40,719 bases of DNA from an uncultured Caulobacterales bacterium (GCA_937929915.1 CALFUN010000030.1:1-40719), one strand, 5' to 3'. Shown: positions 1 to 8,606, counted from the stretch's first letter. Program-made: numbers and translations. The notes: generated from the sequence alone by a model not told the origin.

Positions 1-120
1 GGTGTTCCGAAGGCCCATTTTGGCTTATATTTAAAGGAATGTGAGTGGCGATTTAATAACCCAGACCCACTCTGCCAATTACGACAGTTAAAACAATGGG
101 TTAAAAAGAATATGGGCTAG
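1..120 (+). CDS. IS1595/ISXO2-type transposase, C-terminal end (partial)
   Basis: Frame 1 is open from the window edge to the TAG at 118-120. It encodes 39 residues, with the stretch HFGLYLKECEWRFNN at about residues 6-20 followed by a QLKQWVKKNMG tail. This is the characteristic end of ISXO2-like (IS1595 family) DDE transposases, recalled from the family and not searched. The 5' part, including the catalytic residues, lies outside the window. An inverted-repeat-like sequence follows directly after the stop, which fits the end of an insertion element. Confidence 0.8.
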   Translation, partial: GVPKAHFGLYLKECEWRFNNPDPLCQLRQLKQWVKKNMG

Positions 121-137
121 TTATCTAGGACAGCCCC
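118..137. mobile_element. Right end of an IS1595-type element (terminal inverted repeat)
   Basis: The sequence ttatctaggacagcccc (121-137) follows the transposase stop immediately. It resembles the terminal repeat of IS1595/ISXO2 elements, which commonly ends in a GGGGCTGTCC-type motif read inward. The left end is outside the window, so the pair and the target duplication cannot be confirmed. The outer boundary is placed after the run of four C. Confidence 0.6.
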
Positions 138-171
138 AAAAGAAATCTCTACACTTCTATTTTCTTTCAGT

Positions 172-615
172 TTGTTTGCTATCGGCATACAAATTTTGCA
201 GCAGGAGATTTTGAGGCAGTCAATAGACTCTATGATTGGTTCTTTACTGCCCGATGATGAAATTTCTCAAAATTTGATTAAATATAGAAATGCTCCAATG
301 TCTAACTTCTATTTTTTATTTGCTAAATCATTTAGAAACATTGATGAAACTATTACACCAGTTGGAATTACAAAAGTTTTTAACTTGGTGGCTATATCAA
401 TTTCTCTATTCGCTTCTTTTGCAATCTATTTTGTTCCCGTATTTTTTCTTCTTTATTTTGTTGTGCCTAGTATGGACACGAATGTCTTTAGTATAGGCAT
501 TGGAATAATTGCATGGATGTCAAGCATGTTTCTTTTAATTGCCTTCATGACCATTATGATTAAATTTCCTTATGATGAAACTGTAATCGATAACACCACT
601 GATTCACGAATATGA
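172..615 (+). CDS. Hypothetical membrane protein, probably 5'-truncated by the IS
   Basis: I do not recognise the family. The first start codon is a TTG at 172, but the frame is open from the transposase stop at 120. The true N-terminus may therefore have been removed by the insertion. The protein has a polar first half of about 60 residues and then two strongly hydrophobic segments at about residues 68-98 and 105-130, followed by a short polar tail. The DNA is clearly AT-richer than the genes downstream. Its TGA overlaps the ATG of the next gene (ATGA at 612-615), so the two may be co-transcribed. No ribosome-binding site precedes the TTG. Confidence 0.45.
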   Translation: MFAIGIQILQQEILRQSIDSMIGSLLPDDEISQNLIKYRNAPMSNFYFLFAKSFRNIDETITPVGITKVFNLVAISISLFASFAIYFVPVFFLLYFVVPSMDTNVFSIGIGIIAWMSSMFLLIAFMTIMIKFPYDETVIDNTTDSRI

Positions 616-1142
616 CCAAAATCCCTCACACACCCTTCACCCCATGGGCGGAGCGCCCCACCGCTGATGTTCGCCGCGCGAGCCAAGCGCAATATATGTA
701 TGGCTGGGCGGAGATTTTGGCCGCGCAAGGCCCGATGCAGGCCCTGTCATTATTTCAAATTTACGGTAAAGCCAGCGGGGTTTTGAAACTTGCTGCGCCT
801 GTACGTAAATTATGCGAGCGGGCCATATTAGCGGCGGAAAAATCTGGTGAGGTTATCATTGAGCGTGAGGATGATAGCGAAGCGGCGGATAAGGACGATA
901 GCGTAGCGTGGATTGTGCGCCTGCCCGACCAGCCGCGTGTGATTTTGCGCGATCTTGGCCCGCGCGGATTTGCCGAAATCCCAATGGGCGAGCTGGCCGC
1001 ACTTGTGCTGGAAATTCGTACGCAAGATGAATTTATGGGCCGCGAAGATATTTACCGCGCGGTGCTGGATCATTACGGCTTGCAAAAATTAACCGCCCTT
1101 GTTCGCAGGCGGTTAGATAAGGTTTTAGAGATTTATTTTTAG
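612..1142 (+). CDS. Conserved hypothetical protein resembling the C-terminal region of DUF3320-type helicases
   Basis: A 176-residue soluble protein. It begins with a proline-rich start (PHTPFTPWAERP) and then a helical part around QGPMQALSLFQIYGKASG. An acidic linker follows near residues 84-96. The C-terminus, roughly residues 118-176, has the pattern R-I/V-I/L-R-D-L-x-x-R-x-x-x-E-I-P, then EIRTQDEFMGREDIYRAVL and a basic end. This layout resembles the winged-helix-like C-terminal region of large DUF3320/DUF4011-type helicase-nuclease proteins, here as a free-standing protein. The link is from memory of the families and is tentative. It starts four bases inside the preceding ORF. Composition matches the GC-richer host genes, unlike the gene before it. 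Confidence 0.6.
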   Translation: MTKIPHTPFTPWAERPTADVRRASQAQYMYGWAEILAAQGPMQALSLFQIYGKASGVLKLAAPVRKLCERAILAAEKSGEVIIEREDDSEAADKDDSVAWIVRLPDQPRVILRDLGPRGFAEIPMGELAALVLEIRTQDEFMGREDIYRAVLDHYGLQKLTALVRRRLDKVLEIYF

Positions 1143-1193
1143 GCTTAACCCCTAGCTCGGGTCATATAGCTGCTTGGGCCGAATATGCGGTGC

Positions 1194-1556
1194 CTAAGCG
1201 TCTGGGATAAGCTCGCCTGGCGCAGGTCCGACAAGGCCGCGCTCTATATCTGTTTCGCAAATATCCAAAACCTCTTGGCCGGCGCTATTTGTGTAGAAAA
1301 CCTGCGCTTGTTTAACCACGCGCACTTGTTTGACGCGGGTTTCTATTGGCTCATAGGGCGGGTTGTCGATAGAGGTAATCGCATATTGCACCTTTGTTTC
1401 CGCCGGAATGAATTGCCGCGTTAATGTGCCAACGGATTGACAAGTTTGCACTTGTGGTACGTTAATAACAACGGGCGCGGGCGGGGCCTCTGGCACGGTT
1501 GAGCATGCGGATAAGCCGAGGGCCGAAATCGCAGATAGAATGAGAATTTGGCGCAT
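1194..1556 (-). CDS. Small lipoprotein of unknown function
   Basis: A 120-residue protein with a lipoprotein signal: start MRQILILS, hydrophobic core, and lipobox LSAC at about residues 14-17. A PEAPPAPVV linker follows. I chose the ATG at 1556-1554 because GGAG lies about 8 bases upstream on the minus strand; a longer reading frame reaches 1613 but has no better signal. The mature part carries two further cysteines (in QTCQS and DICET), possibly a disulfide in the periplasm. It is transcribed away from the tol-pal cluster. No family was recognised. Confidence 0.7.
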   Translation of the reverse strand: MRQILILSAISALGLSACSTVPEAPPAPVVINVPQVQTCQSVGTLTRQFIPAETKVQYAITSIDNPPYEPIETRVKQVRVVKQAQVFYTNSAGQEVLDICETDIERGLVGPAPGELIPDA

Positions 1557-1908
1557 TGTAAGTCTCCGGTGGATGTAAGTGTCTGAAAAGCTGTTATAAT
1601 GAATTTTGGACAAAATTGTGACAAATTTGGTCCTGAAACATGTTTTTTTGCTCTGGCCGTCTTAAGCGCAGACATATGAGCAAAGTTTAAGGATATGGTT
1701 AACGCTTTATGTATAAATTGGCTTGTATGAATCTAACATGTATAAGTCTGTTTTGTTTGCGCGAAGCTTATGATTTACTTACGAGCTGTTAATTGGCGCA
1801 AGACGGGTTATACACGTAATGAGAGATATGATTTATGAGCTTTCGCAGAATAGGCGAATTTTAAAGCGTCATAATGATTATGCGCGAATTGGTAAATAAA
1901 GAAAGATT
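1557..1908. other. Divergent intergenic region between lipoprotein gene and tolQ
   Basis: These 352 bases contain no convincing gene. They should hold the promoters for the minus-strand lipoprotein gene and for tolQ. The DNA is AT-rich. Close to tolQ there are two palindromes, annotated separately. TTAA tetramers occur at about 1687 and 1699, but not at the seven-base spacing of a CtrA box. No RNA gene or repeat array was seen. Confidence 0.5.
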
Positions 1909-1916
1909 ATGATAAT
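1870..1916. promoter_or_regulatory. Two AT-rich palindromes overlapping the tolQ start; possible operator
   Basis: CATAAT-G-ATTATG is a perfect 13-base palindrome at 1870-1882. A second one, ATTAT-G-ATAAT, lies at 1906-1916 across the first tolQ ATG. The stretch gattatgataatgatc resembles adjoining GATAAT-like hexamers of classical Fur boxes. Whether a Fur-family regulator binds here is inference. Confidence 0.35.
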
Positions 1917-2649
1917 GATCGAGTTCATCTTGCGGCCGCAAATTATGTTTCAAGCCACAGAATTAGGGGCAATTGGCGGGGGCGACTTCTCCTTTTGGTC
2001 ATTATTTACCGCCGCCGATTGGGTTGTTAAATCTGTGATGATTTTACTGGTTGTCGCTTCGGTTTGGTCTTGGGTTGTGGCGATAAATAAGGCGGTGATG
2101 TTCTTTTTGCTGCGGCGCAAGGCGACGAGTTTTGAGGACACATTCTGGTCGGGCCGAACATTGGACGAGCTAGCTAAAGCGCTAGGCAATGATACGCGCG
2201 ATCCGATGTCGCGCGTTTTTGCTGCGGCAATGCGTGAGTATAATGAGAGCCGCGCTAGCGGCGGGCGCTCTGATATTGCTACGCATGAGCGCATTGATTC
2301 TGTTATGAACCTAGTGGTTAACCGTGAACTGGCTAAATGCGAGCGCGGTATGCCCGTTTTGGCGACTGTGGCTTCGGCTTCTGTTTTCGTCGGGCTGTTT
2401 GGGACAGTTTGGGGGATTATGAACGCCTTTCGCGCGATTGCCGCAAGTCAGAATACCAATCTTTCAGTTGTCGCCCCCGGGATTGCCGAGGCGTTATTTG
2501 CCACGGCGCTCGGCCTAATCGCGGCGATACCTGCGCTAGTATTTTATAATATGTTCACATCGGATTTAGATAAATATGGCGGCCGTCTTGAGGGCTATGC
2601 CGATGAGCTATCAGCGATCTTATCGCGCAAACTAAATAAAGGCGCATAG
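1909..2649 (+). CDS. tolQ: Tol-Pal system inner-membrane proton channel protein TolQ
   Basis: A MotA/TolQ/ExbB-family protein of 246 residues, a normal length. With TolR it forms the proton-driven motor that energises TolA for outer-membrane constriction at division. Three membrane segments are visible at about residues 35-58, 145-170 and 185-210. The second includes the family-typical VASASVFVGLFGTVWGIMNAF stretch and the third ALFATALGLIAAIPALVFYN. In-frame ATGs at 1909, 1915 and 1945 make the exact start uncertain; a weak GAAAG lies just upstream of the first. tolR starts two bases after the stop. No ybgC gene precedes it, unlike the enterobacterial operon. Confidence 0.95.
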   Translation: MIMIEFILRPQIMFQATELGAIGGGDFSFWSLFTAADWVVKSVMILLVVASVWSWVVAINKAVMFFLLRRKATSFEDTFWSGRTLDELAKALGNDTRDPMSRVFAAAMREYNESRASGGRSDIATHERIDSVMNLVVNRELAKCERGMPVLATVASASVFVGLFGTVWGIMNAFRAIAASQNTNLSVVAPGIAEALFATALGLIAAIPALVFYNMFTSDLDKYGGRLEGYADELSAILSRKLNKGA

Positions 2650-2650
2650 A

Positions 2651-3103
2651 ATGGGCGCGTCAATCAGACAAGGCAGCGCTGGCCGCGGGTCAGGTCGCCG
2701 TAGAACTCGCCGTAGCGGCCTGAATGCTGATATTAACGTCACGCCTTTGGTCGATGTCATGTTGGTGCTGCTGATTGTTTTTATGGTCGCTGCGCCGTTA
2801 TTATCCGTTGGCGTTCCGCTAGAGCTGCCCAAAACTGATGCTAAAGCTCTGCCATCACAAGAGGAGCCAATAACGATTTCAGTTGATAAGGACGGCATTG
2901 TCTTTATCCAAGATGAGCCGATCGCGCTGGATGATTTGGCCCCGCGGCTGATTGCTATCTCCGCCAATGGCTATGATGAGCGGATTTATCTTCGCGGTGA
3001 TGAAAGCTCGGGTTACGGCGCTGTGATTAAGGTTATGGCGCGGATTAACGCGGCAGGTTTTTCTAATTTGGGGCTTGTGACTGACCCTGTGAGTACGAAA
3101 TAG
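2651..3103 (+). CDS. tolR: Tol-Pal system protein TolR (ExbD family)
   Basis: 150 residues: a basic N-terminal tail, one membrane helix at about 30-52, and a periplasmic domain. The motif INVTPLVDVMLVLLIVFM carries the conserved membrane aspartate (D35) used for proton transfer in TolR/ExbD. The periplasmic part has the usual end, INAAGFSNLGLVTDP. It follows tolQ with a one-base gap and is followed three bases later by tolA, so translation is probably coupled. Confidence 0.95.
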   Translation: MGASIRQGSAGRGSGRRRTRRSGLNADINVTPLVDVMLVLLIVFMVAAPLLSVGVPLELPKTDAKALPSQEEPITISVDKDGIVFIQDEPIALDDLAPRLIAISANGYDERIYLRGDESSGYGAVIKVMARINAAGFSNLGLVTDPVSTK

Positions 3104-3106
3104 CCA

Positions 3107-3937
3107 ATGAAAGCGGGCCTTCCTATATCGCTCTTGCTTCATGGCGGCGTGATGTTTGGCGCGCTAGCATTTAGCGGCAATGTGCAGCCGCTTGCCGAAG
3201 GGCGCATCATCCCAATAGAGCTGATTACTATCGCGCCTGAAACGAATATTAAAGCGGCGGTCAAGGCCAAAACACCAGATCAAATCAAAGAGGATGCGCC
3301 TGAAATGACCCTCACAGAGCCAGCAATATCAGCCCCTGAAGTAAATGATGTTATCAAAGAGGCCGTCAAAGATAAGGCCGAGCCCGTCAAACAGGCCGAG
3401 GCGATTGTGCCTGATTTGGCTCTGAACACGCCCAAGGATATAACCGAGCCAGATAAGCCGGCCGAGCCTGTCAAAGAAAGCTTTAGCCTTGATGCGCTCT
3501 CAGGATTGATTGATAAATCGCGGCAAACCGCGCCTGATAAAAATAAGCAAATTAGCCTCCAATCGGAAACCAATCAATATGCCTTTGCTGACCAAGCGCG
3601 CGCAAAAACGGGTGAGGGCACAGCGATGAGCCTATCCGAGCTTGATGCGCTGCAATCGGCGATGTATAAATGTTGGCGAATGCCCGCCGATGCCAAAGAC
3701 CCTGAAAAGCTCTTGGTTCGGCTCGAAGTTAAAATGCTGCGCGGCGGCTATGTCGAAGATGTGCGCGTGATTGACAGTGCGAAATCACGCCGCAATGCCC
3801 CCGGTAATGCCTTTTGGGATATTGCCGAGCAACGCGCTGTGCGCGCCGTGGCGCAATGCGCGCCCTATGATTTTCTGCCTGATGATAGGTTTAATGACTG
3901 GCAAAGTTTAATCCTGAATTTCAGGCCGCAATTATAA
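3107..3937 (+). CDS. tolA: TolA-type energy-transducing protein
   Basis: 276 residues: a short N-terminal membrane helix (about 4-24, PISLLLHGGVMFGALAF), a long charged Pro/Glu/Lys/Ala-rich linker rich in KAEPVK-like segments (about 45-150), and a C-terminal domain of about 100 residues. That domain contains MYKCWRMPADAK and VRAVAQCAPYDFLP, a cysteine pair and fold typical of TolA C-terminal regions in alphaproteobacteria. It links the TolQR motor to Pal/TolB through the periplasm. Sequence conservation in TolA is low, so the call relies on architecture and on position between tolR and tolB. Confidence 0.88.
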   Translation: MKAGLPISLLLHGGVMFGALAFSGNVQPLAEGRIIPIELITIAPETNIKAAVKAKTPDQIKEDAPEMTLTEPAISAPEVNDVIKEAVKDKAEPVKQAEAIVPDLALNTPKDITEPDKPAEPVKESFSLDALSGLIDKSRQTAPDKNKQISLQSETNQYAFADQARAKTGEGTAMSLSELDALQSAMYKCWRMPADAKDPEKLLVRLEVKMLRGGYVEDVRVIDSAKSRRNAPGNAFWDIAEQRAVRAVAQCAPYDFLPDDRFNDWQSLILNFRPQL

Positions 3938-3962
3938 ATGAAGACTTAATAAGGACGCTATT

Positions 3963-5288
3963 TTGAAAGCTCTATACTCCATCATTACGGCTATGGCTGC
4001 ATCTATGCTAAGCTGGGCCTTTATGGCTGTGCCAAGCTTTGCGCAGCTTGAAATTGATATTACCAAAGGCAATATCGATCCAACCCCGATTGCTGTGCCA
4101 GATTTCATTGGTACAGATAGTTCGACGCGGCAGCTGGGCAGTGATATTGCCGCCGTCATTCGCGCAGACCTAGAGCGCTCTGGCCTGTTTAGGCCGCTTG
4201 ACCCGCAAAGCTTTATCGAGCGACAAACCAATATTGATTACGAACCGTCCTTTGCCGATTGGCGCGTGATTAAGGCCGAGGGCCTTGTTTCGGGCCGTAT
4301 TGTCGCCGATAGCCCGACCCGCGTGCGCGTTGAATTTCGCCTTTGGGATGTCTTTGCTGGGCGGCAGCTCTCTGGCATTCGTTTTGCTACGACGCCTGAA
4401 AATTGGCGGCGAACGGCGCATAAGGCCTCGGATGCAATTTATAAGGCTTTGACAGGCGAAGAGGGCTATTTTGATAGCCGCATCGTGTTTATTGACGAAA
4501 AAGGCTCGAAAATAAACCGCCAAAAACGGCTAGCGATCATGGATCAGGACGGAGCTAATCCGCAATATTTGCTCGGCGGCTCTGATATTATCTTAACGCC
4601 GCGCTTCTCGCCAAATTCTCAAAAGATTACCTTTATGAGCTATGAAAATGTCGTACCGCAAGTCTATTTGCTCGACATTGAGACGGGACGGCGCGAATTG
4701 CTTGGCGATTTTCCGGGCATGACATTTGCGCCGCGTTTCTCGCCTGATGGGAATAAGCTGATTCTGTCAATGTCGCGCCGGGGTAATTCCGATATTTTTG
4801 TTATGGATTTAATCTCTCGCTCGACCTCACGATTAACAACGGATCCGTCTATTGATGTGTCGGGCAGCTTTTCGCCCGATGGCCGTAAAATCGTGTTTAA
4901 CTCGGATCGCGGCGGCTCCCCGCAGCTCTATACAATGAATGCTGACGGTACTGGGACAAAGCGTATTAGCTTTGGTAAGGGCCGATATAGTGCCCCCGTT
5001 TGGAGCCCGCGCGGGGATAAAATTGCCTTTGTCAAAAGCCAGAGCGGGAAGTTCTCTATTGGTGTGATGGACCCTGACGGGAAAAATGAGCGGTTGCTGA
5101 CTTCAAGCTTTCTTGACGAATCGCCGACATGGAGCCCGAATGGCCGCGTCATTATTTTCTCGCGAGAAACGCGCGGGCGTAATGGGTCATCTGAAATTTG
5201 GTCAGTTGATTTAACGGGACAAAATGAGCGCAAGGTCAATACGCCATCTAAAGCATCTGATCCCGCTTGGTCGCCATTATTGCCATAA
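3963..5288 (+). CDS. tolB: Tol-Pal system periplasmic protein TolB
   Basis: 441 residues with a signal peptide ending AVPSFA-Q at about residue 27. The N-terminal TolB domain (about 30-165) includes the VPDF and [17 protein letters not shown] motifs. It is followed by a six-bladed WD40-like propeller in which RFSPDG / [17 protein letters not shown] / [11 protein letters not shown] repeats recur from about 200 to 435. The protein binds Pal and the colicin-type partners in the periplasm. The start is a TTG at 3963, supported by AAGGA at 3951-3955 seven bases upstream and by the signal peptide that follows directly. It is in the tolQRAB-pal order. Confidence 0.95.
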   Translation: MKALYSIITAMAASMLSWAFMAVPSFAQLEIDITKGNIDPTPIAVPDFIGTDSSTRQLGSDIAAVIRADLERSGLFRPLDPQSFIERQTNIDYEPSFADWRVIKAEGLVSGRIVADSPTRVRVEFRLWDVFAGRQLSGIRFATTPENWRRTAHKASDAIYKALTGEEGYFDSRIVFIDEKGSKINRQKRLAIMDQDGANPQYLLGGSDIILTPRFSPNSQKITFMSYENVVPQVYLLDIETGRRELLGDFPGMTFAPRFSPDGNKLILSMSRRGNSDIFVMDLISRSTSRLTTDPSIDVSGSFSPDGRKIVFNSDRGGSPQLYTMNADGTGTKRISFGKGRYSAPVWSPRGDKIAFVKSQSGKFSIGVMDPDGKNERLLTSSFLDESPTWSPNGRVIIFSRETRGRNGSSEIWSVDLTGQNERKVNTPSKASDPAWSPLLP

Positions 5289-5555
5289 AATTTTCTGGCT
5301 GTAAGTTTATTGCGCCTTAATTTTGCCAAATCTTTCGGTTCTGTTTAAAATGTGAACAAGACTTTAGTATCTCATCGCAGCTAAGCTCTTGATTGATGGG
5401 TCAATTGCGGGTTTAATAAATGATATGAGGCGCAAAGACAAATTTAAATACAGGCTGGTTAGGCTGGCTGTAAATATTGGGTAAAATGCCGCGTAAAAAG
5501 GCCAGACGATAATGGCTAAAACTATAAATGCGCTCATATGTAATGGAGAGAGACT
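5289..5555. other. tolB-pal intergenic region
   Basis: There are 267 bases without a convincing gene. No strong hairpin with a T-run was found after tolB. A GGAGAGAG ribosome-binding site lies just before pal. A separate pal promoter is likely, as in other bacteria, but no clear -35/-10 pair could be fixed by eye. Confidence 0.4.
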
Positions 5556-6131
5556 ATGACAATGAAATATTTAATTTTAGGGACAGCCTGTGCCATGACA
5601 CTGGCTGCTTGTGCGAGCACAGCGGATCCCGTGCCAACGCCCGAGCCTGTGGTCCAAGCGCCCGCGCCTGTCGCCCCGCAGCCAGAGCCTGTCTTTGAGC
5701 AGCCCGCCCCCGCCCCGCAAGTCATTGCCGCGCCAGACCCTAACCTGCCGATACCGGGCAGCGCAGAGGATTTTGCTTATCGTGCGGGCGGCGAACCACG
5801 AGTTTTCTTTGGCTATGACCGCTATGATCTGTCCAATGATGCCCGTAACGCGCTGCGCTCTCAGGCGGATTGGCTTAATCAATATGCGAGCTATACGGCA
5901 GTTGTTGAAGGTCATGCCGATGAGCGCGGAACCCGCGAGTATAATCTGGCATTGGCGGCTCGCCGCGCTGATAGTGTTAAGGCCTTTCTGGTGAGCCAAG
6001 GCGTTAGCCCGTCGCGCCTAACAAGCGTATCTTATGGTAAAGAACGTCCGATTGATGCCCGCTCCAGCGAGGCAGGCTGGGCGCGTAACCGCAATGGATA
6101 TACAAGCTTAAAATCTGGCGGACAGAGTTAA
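5556..6131 (+). CDS. pal: Peptidoglycan-associated lipoprotein Pal
   Basis: 191 residues. The signal sequence ends in lipobox LAAC (around residues 16-19), so the protein is anchored in the outer membrane. A long Pro/Ala/Glu-rich linker (about 24-65) precedes an OmpA-type peptidoglycan-binding domain. That domain contains FFGYDRYDLS, VVEGHADERGTREYNLALA and RRADSVKAFL, including the Asp and Arg of the DAP-binding motif. The end, GWARNRNGYTSL, differs slightly from the usual NRR ending. The start can be ATG 5556 or 5562; GGAGAGAG at about 5544-5551 supports either. Confidence 0.95.
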   Translation: MTMKYLILGTACAMTLAACASTADPVPTPEPVVQAPAPVAPQPEPVFEQPAPAPQVIAAPDPNLPIPGSAEDFAYRAGGEPRVFFGYDRYDLSNDARNALRSQADWLNQYASYTAVVEGHADERGTREYNLALAARRADSVKAFLVSQGVSPSRLTSVSYGKERPIDARSSEAGWARNRNGYTSLKSGGQS

Positions 6132-6142
6132 TCTTAAGTTAA
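6128..6142. promoter_or_regulatory. Exact TTAA-N7-TTAA (CtrA-box-like) motif at the pal stop
   Basis: TTAA at 6128-6131 and TTAA at 6139-6142 are separated by seven bases, which is the CtrA full-site pattern. It overlaps the pal stop codon and lies about 155 bases upstream of cpoB. One such match is roughly expected by chance in a window of this size. Confidence 0.3.
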
Positions 6143-6297
6143 ACACATCTTAGGATTCAGATTATATTGGTATAATTTATATGAATTATCCTAACGGCCT
6201 TTTAACGCGGATTTATCTGGTAACGCAGCTTTATCTGGATTTGCGTTAAACAGCTTATGTTTTGTAAAGATAGCTTTTGCTAAATAAGGTGTGTGAC

Positions 6298-7269
6298 ATG
6301 CGTGTTTTTATAGTGACTTTTTTGGTTTTGCTGGCGGGCTTTGTTTCGCCCGTTCACGCGCAATCGAAAAAAGACCTCGCCGCGCAAAATGCAGCACTTA
6401 ATGAGCGTTTGACGCGGCTAGAACAGCGTATGCTCACAGGGGACCCAGCTGCCGAGCGCTTGATGCAGCGCATTGACGCGCTAGAATCGGCGCAGCGTAG
6501 CCTGCGCGGGGAGCTTGAAACGGTGAGCTTTGAGCGTGATAATTATAAGGGCGAGGTAGAGGCTTTGGCCGCGGATTTGCGCGAAATGCAATCTCAATAT
6601 AACCGTATGAAAATTCATTTAGATGCCGTCGATTTGGTGGCCAAAGAAACCCAAATCGCGCGAAATCAAAGTTTAAATCAAGGCCTAAATACGGCACCGA
6701 CGCAATCATTTGGGCAAAATGGCTATCAACAAGATCCCTATCAAGGTGGGTATTCTACAAATTTGGGCCAAAACTCCAACCCATCATCTATTCCCGCAGC
6801 GCCAGAATTTCGCGAAAAAACATTTAGCTTACCCCCTGATACATCAAGCGGTTCCGTAGCCGCCGCGCCCGCGCCGCTTCCGTCAAATGATTTGTCCGAA
6901 TTAGGCCAAATTGGGAAAACAAAACTGGCCGAGGGTGATTTTACGGGCGCGCAAACCGCGCTCTCACAATATTTGCAATTTAATCCTGACGCTGCGGATG
7001 TCGGCGAAATGCAATATTGGCTTGGCGAGAGTTACTTTGTGCGCGGGGGCTATGCTGATGCCGCTGATGCTTATATCGCGTCCATGCGCCTTGACCCGCA
7101 AGGGATTAAAGGCCCAGACGCCATGGTGCGCCTAGGCGCGAGCCTACGTGAATTGGGACAGGTCTCTGCCGCTTGCCAGACCCTTGGCAGTTTCGCCGCG
7201 CAATATCCGAATGCTCCCGTAACTGTGAAAGAAAAAGCCCAATTAGAGGCTGCGCGAACAGGGTGTTAA
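6298..7269 (+). CDS. cpoB: Cell-division coordinator CpoB (YbgF), TPR protein
   Basis: 323 residues from the ATG at 6298; an earlier in-frame TTG at 6277 is unlikely because AAGG at 6286-6289 and a complete signal peptide (MRVFIVTFLVLLAGFVSPVHA, cut before QS) belong to the ATG. A coiled coil (about 20-105) follows, with heptads such as LAAQNAALNERLTRLEQRM. Next comes a Gln/Asn/Pro-rich linker, then TPR repeats from about 200 to the end (LGQIGKTKLAEGDFTGAQ, QYWLGESYFVRGGYADA, VRLGASLRELGQVSAACQ). CpoB coordinates outer-membrane constriction with septal peptidoglycan synthesis and sits last in the tol-pal cluster. Confidence 0.92.
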   Translation: MRVFIVTFLVLLAGFVSPVHAQSKKDLAAQNAALNERLTRLEQRMLTGDPAAERLMQRIDALESAQRSLRGELETVSFERDNYKGEVEALAADLREMQSQYNRMKIHLDAVDLVAKETQIARNQSLNQGLNTAPTQSFGQNGYQQDPYQGGYSTNLGQNSNPSSIPAAPEFREKTFSLPPDTSSGSVAAAPAPLPSNDLSELGQIGKTKLAEGDFTGAQTALSQYLQFNPDAADVGEMQYWLGESYFVRGGYADAADAYIASMRLDPQGIKGPDAMVRLGASLRELGQVSAACQTLGSFAAQYPNAPVTVKEKAQLEAARTGC

Positions 7270-7289
7270 TGCTAATGGGCGGCTGATTT

Positions 7290-8582
7290 ATGTTAGCTGC
7301 TGTCCTTAAAGATAAGCTCAAGGCTTTATTGCCATCTGAGACAACTGGCTTTGCGATTGCCTATTCAGGCGGCGCAGATAGCACAGCCTTATTGCATGCG
7401 CTCAAAGATCACCCGCAGCTTAAATGCGTCTATACGCTCGATCATGGCTTGCGCGCTGGATCTGATATTGAAGCGCGTGATGCGCGTGACTTTGCCCGAA
7501 GCCTTGGCCTGAAAGCGGAGCTACTGACATGGGATAATGATAGCGCAAAGACAGACATCAAAACTGCCATACAAGAGCGCGCGCGTACGGCCAGATATGC
7601 CATTATTGGGCAGGCCTGCCGCGAAGCGGGGATAGAATATCTTGTCACGGGGCATCACCGCGATGATCAGGCCGAGACAATTTTTATGCGCTTTGAGCAT
7701 AATACGGGCTGGCGCGGTGCGGCGGGCATGGCCGAAACAACCTATGCTCCGCTCTGGCCTGAATTGGCACTTGTGACCATTTTAAGGCCCTTATTGGGCA
7801 TATCTCAACACAGCCTAGCAGATTATAATACGGCCCATAATTTGCTATGGGCCGAAGATCCTAGCAATAAAAATGCGAGTTTTGAGCGTGTGCGGGCGCG
7901 GCAATATCTGGCGCAAAACCCGCAAATGACACAAACTTTATTAGAGCCGCAGGCTGATTTGCGCCGCGGATTATCAATGGAGTATTCTCGCCACGGGGAA
8001 TTTATACATCAACATATTCATGTTGATGCGCATGGTGTTATGAAGATGTTTAAAATTTGTTCGCCTGAACTGCTCTATCACCTCTTGCGCGTTGTGAGCG
8101 GGGAGGGGCGCATTATTAATCGTGTCAAGATTTCGCGCTTATTGCAATTTATGGAGACGGCGCGTTTTACCTCGGCCACACTTGGCGGTGCGCTTATTCG
8201 GCGTAATCCTTATGAGCCCGGTTTTATCCTCTGCCGCGACCTTGGGGCGGTGACGGGGCGAAAGGATTCGAGCCAATCGCCGCGCTGCTTTCATATGGAA
8301 TTTACCGATCAGCCGCAAATTTGGGATGGGCGTTATGTGTTTCAAGGCCCGCGCGAATATAGCCTAAATTCGGCGCATGCTGCGCGCGATATGATGACGG
8401 ATTTAGATTTGAAAAAGCTGCGCCAATACCCCGCAGCAGTTAGGCAAACTCTGCCCGTTGTGATAAAGTCTGGCCAGATTCTTAAAATTGGCGCACAATC
8501 TGAAGGTGAAAGGCAGCCATATCGGCTTAAATCTCTTGTCGAGCAGCGTCTTCATGCCACACTCGGTATGGATTTGATGTGA
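7290..8582 (+). CDS. tilS: tRNA(Ile)-lysidine synthase TilS
   Basis: 430 residues. The enzyme converts C34 of the AUA-reading tRNA-Ile to lysidine using ATP and lysine. The N-terminal PP-loop ATPase has the signature SGGADS at residues 26-31, followed by LDHGLR and TGHHRDDQAETIFMRF. The middle and C-terminal parts include LRPLLGIS and the WAEDPSNKNASFERVRAR substrate region. It starts 21 bases after cpoB. The order cpoB-tilS-ftsH is usual in alphaproteobacteria. Confidence 0.94.
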   Translation: MLAAVLKDKLKALLPSETTGFAIAYSGGADSTALLHALKDHPQLKCVYTLDHGLRAGSDIEARDARDFARSLGLKAELLTWDNDSAKTDIKTAIQERARTARYAIIGQACREAGIEYLVTGHHRDDQAETIFMRFEHNTGWRGAAGMAETTYAPLWPELALVTILRPLLGISQHSLADYNTAHNLLWAEDPSNKNASFERVRARQYLAQNPQMTQTLLEPQADLRRGLSMEYSRHGEFIHQHIHVDAHGVMKMFKICSPELLYHLLRVVSGEGRIINRVKISRLLQFMETARFTSATLGGALIRRNPYEPGFILCRDLGAVTGRKDSSQSPRCFHMEFTDQPQIWDGRYVFQGPREYSLNSAHAARDMMTDLDLKKLRQYPAAVRQTLPVVIKSGQILKIGAQSEGERQPYRLKSLVEQRLHATLGMDLM

Positions 8583-8606
8583 TATGGTGTAATTATATGT
8601 ATTATT

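Noticed and set aside
1687..1702. CtrA box upstream of tolQ
   Set aside because: Two TTAA tetramers occur with eight bases between them rather than seven.
5577..5999. Long opposite-strand ORFs across pal and other GC-richer genes
   Set aside because: They are frame shadows of well-supported genes, with biased composition and no family features.
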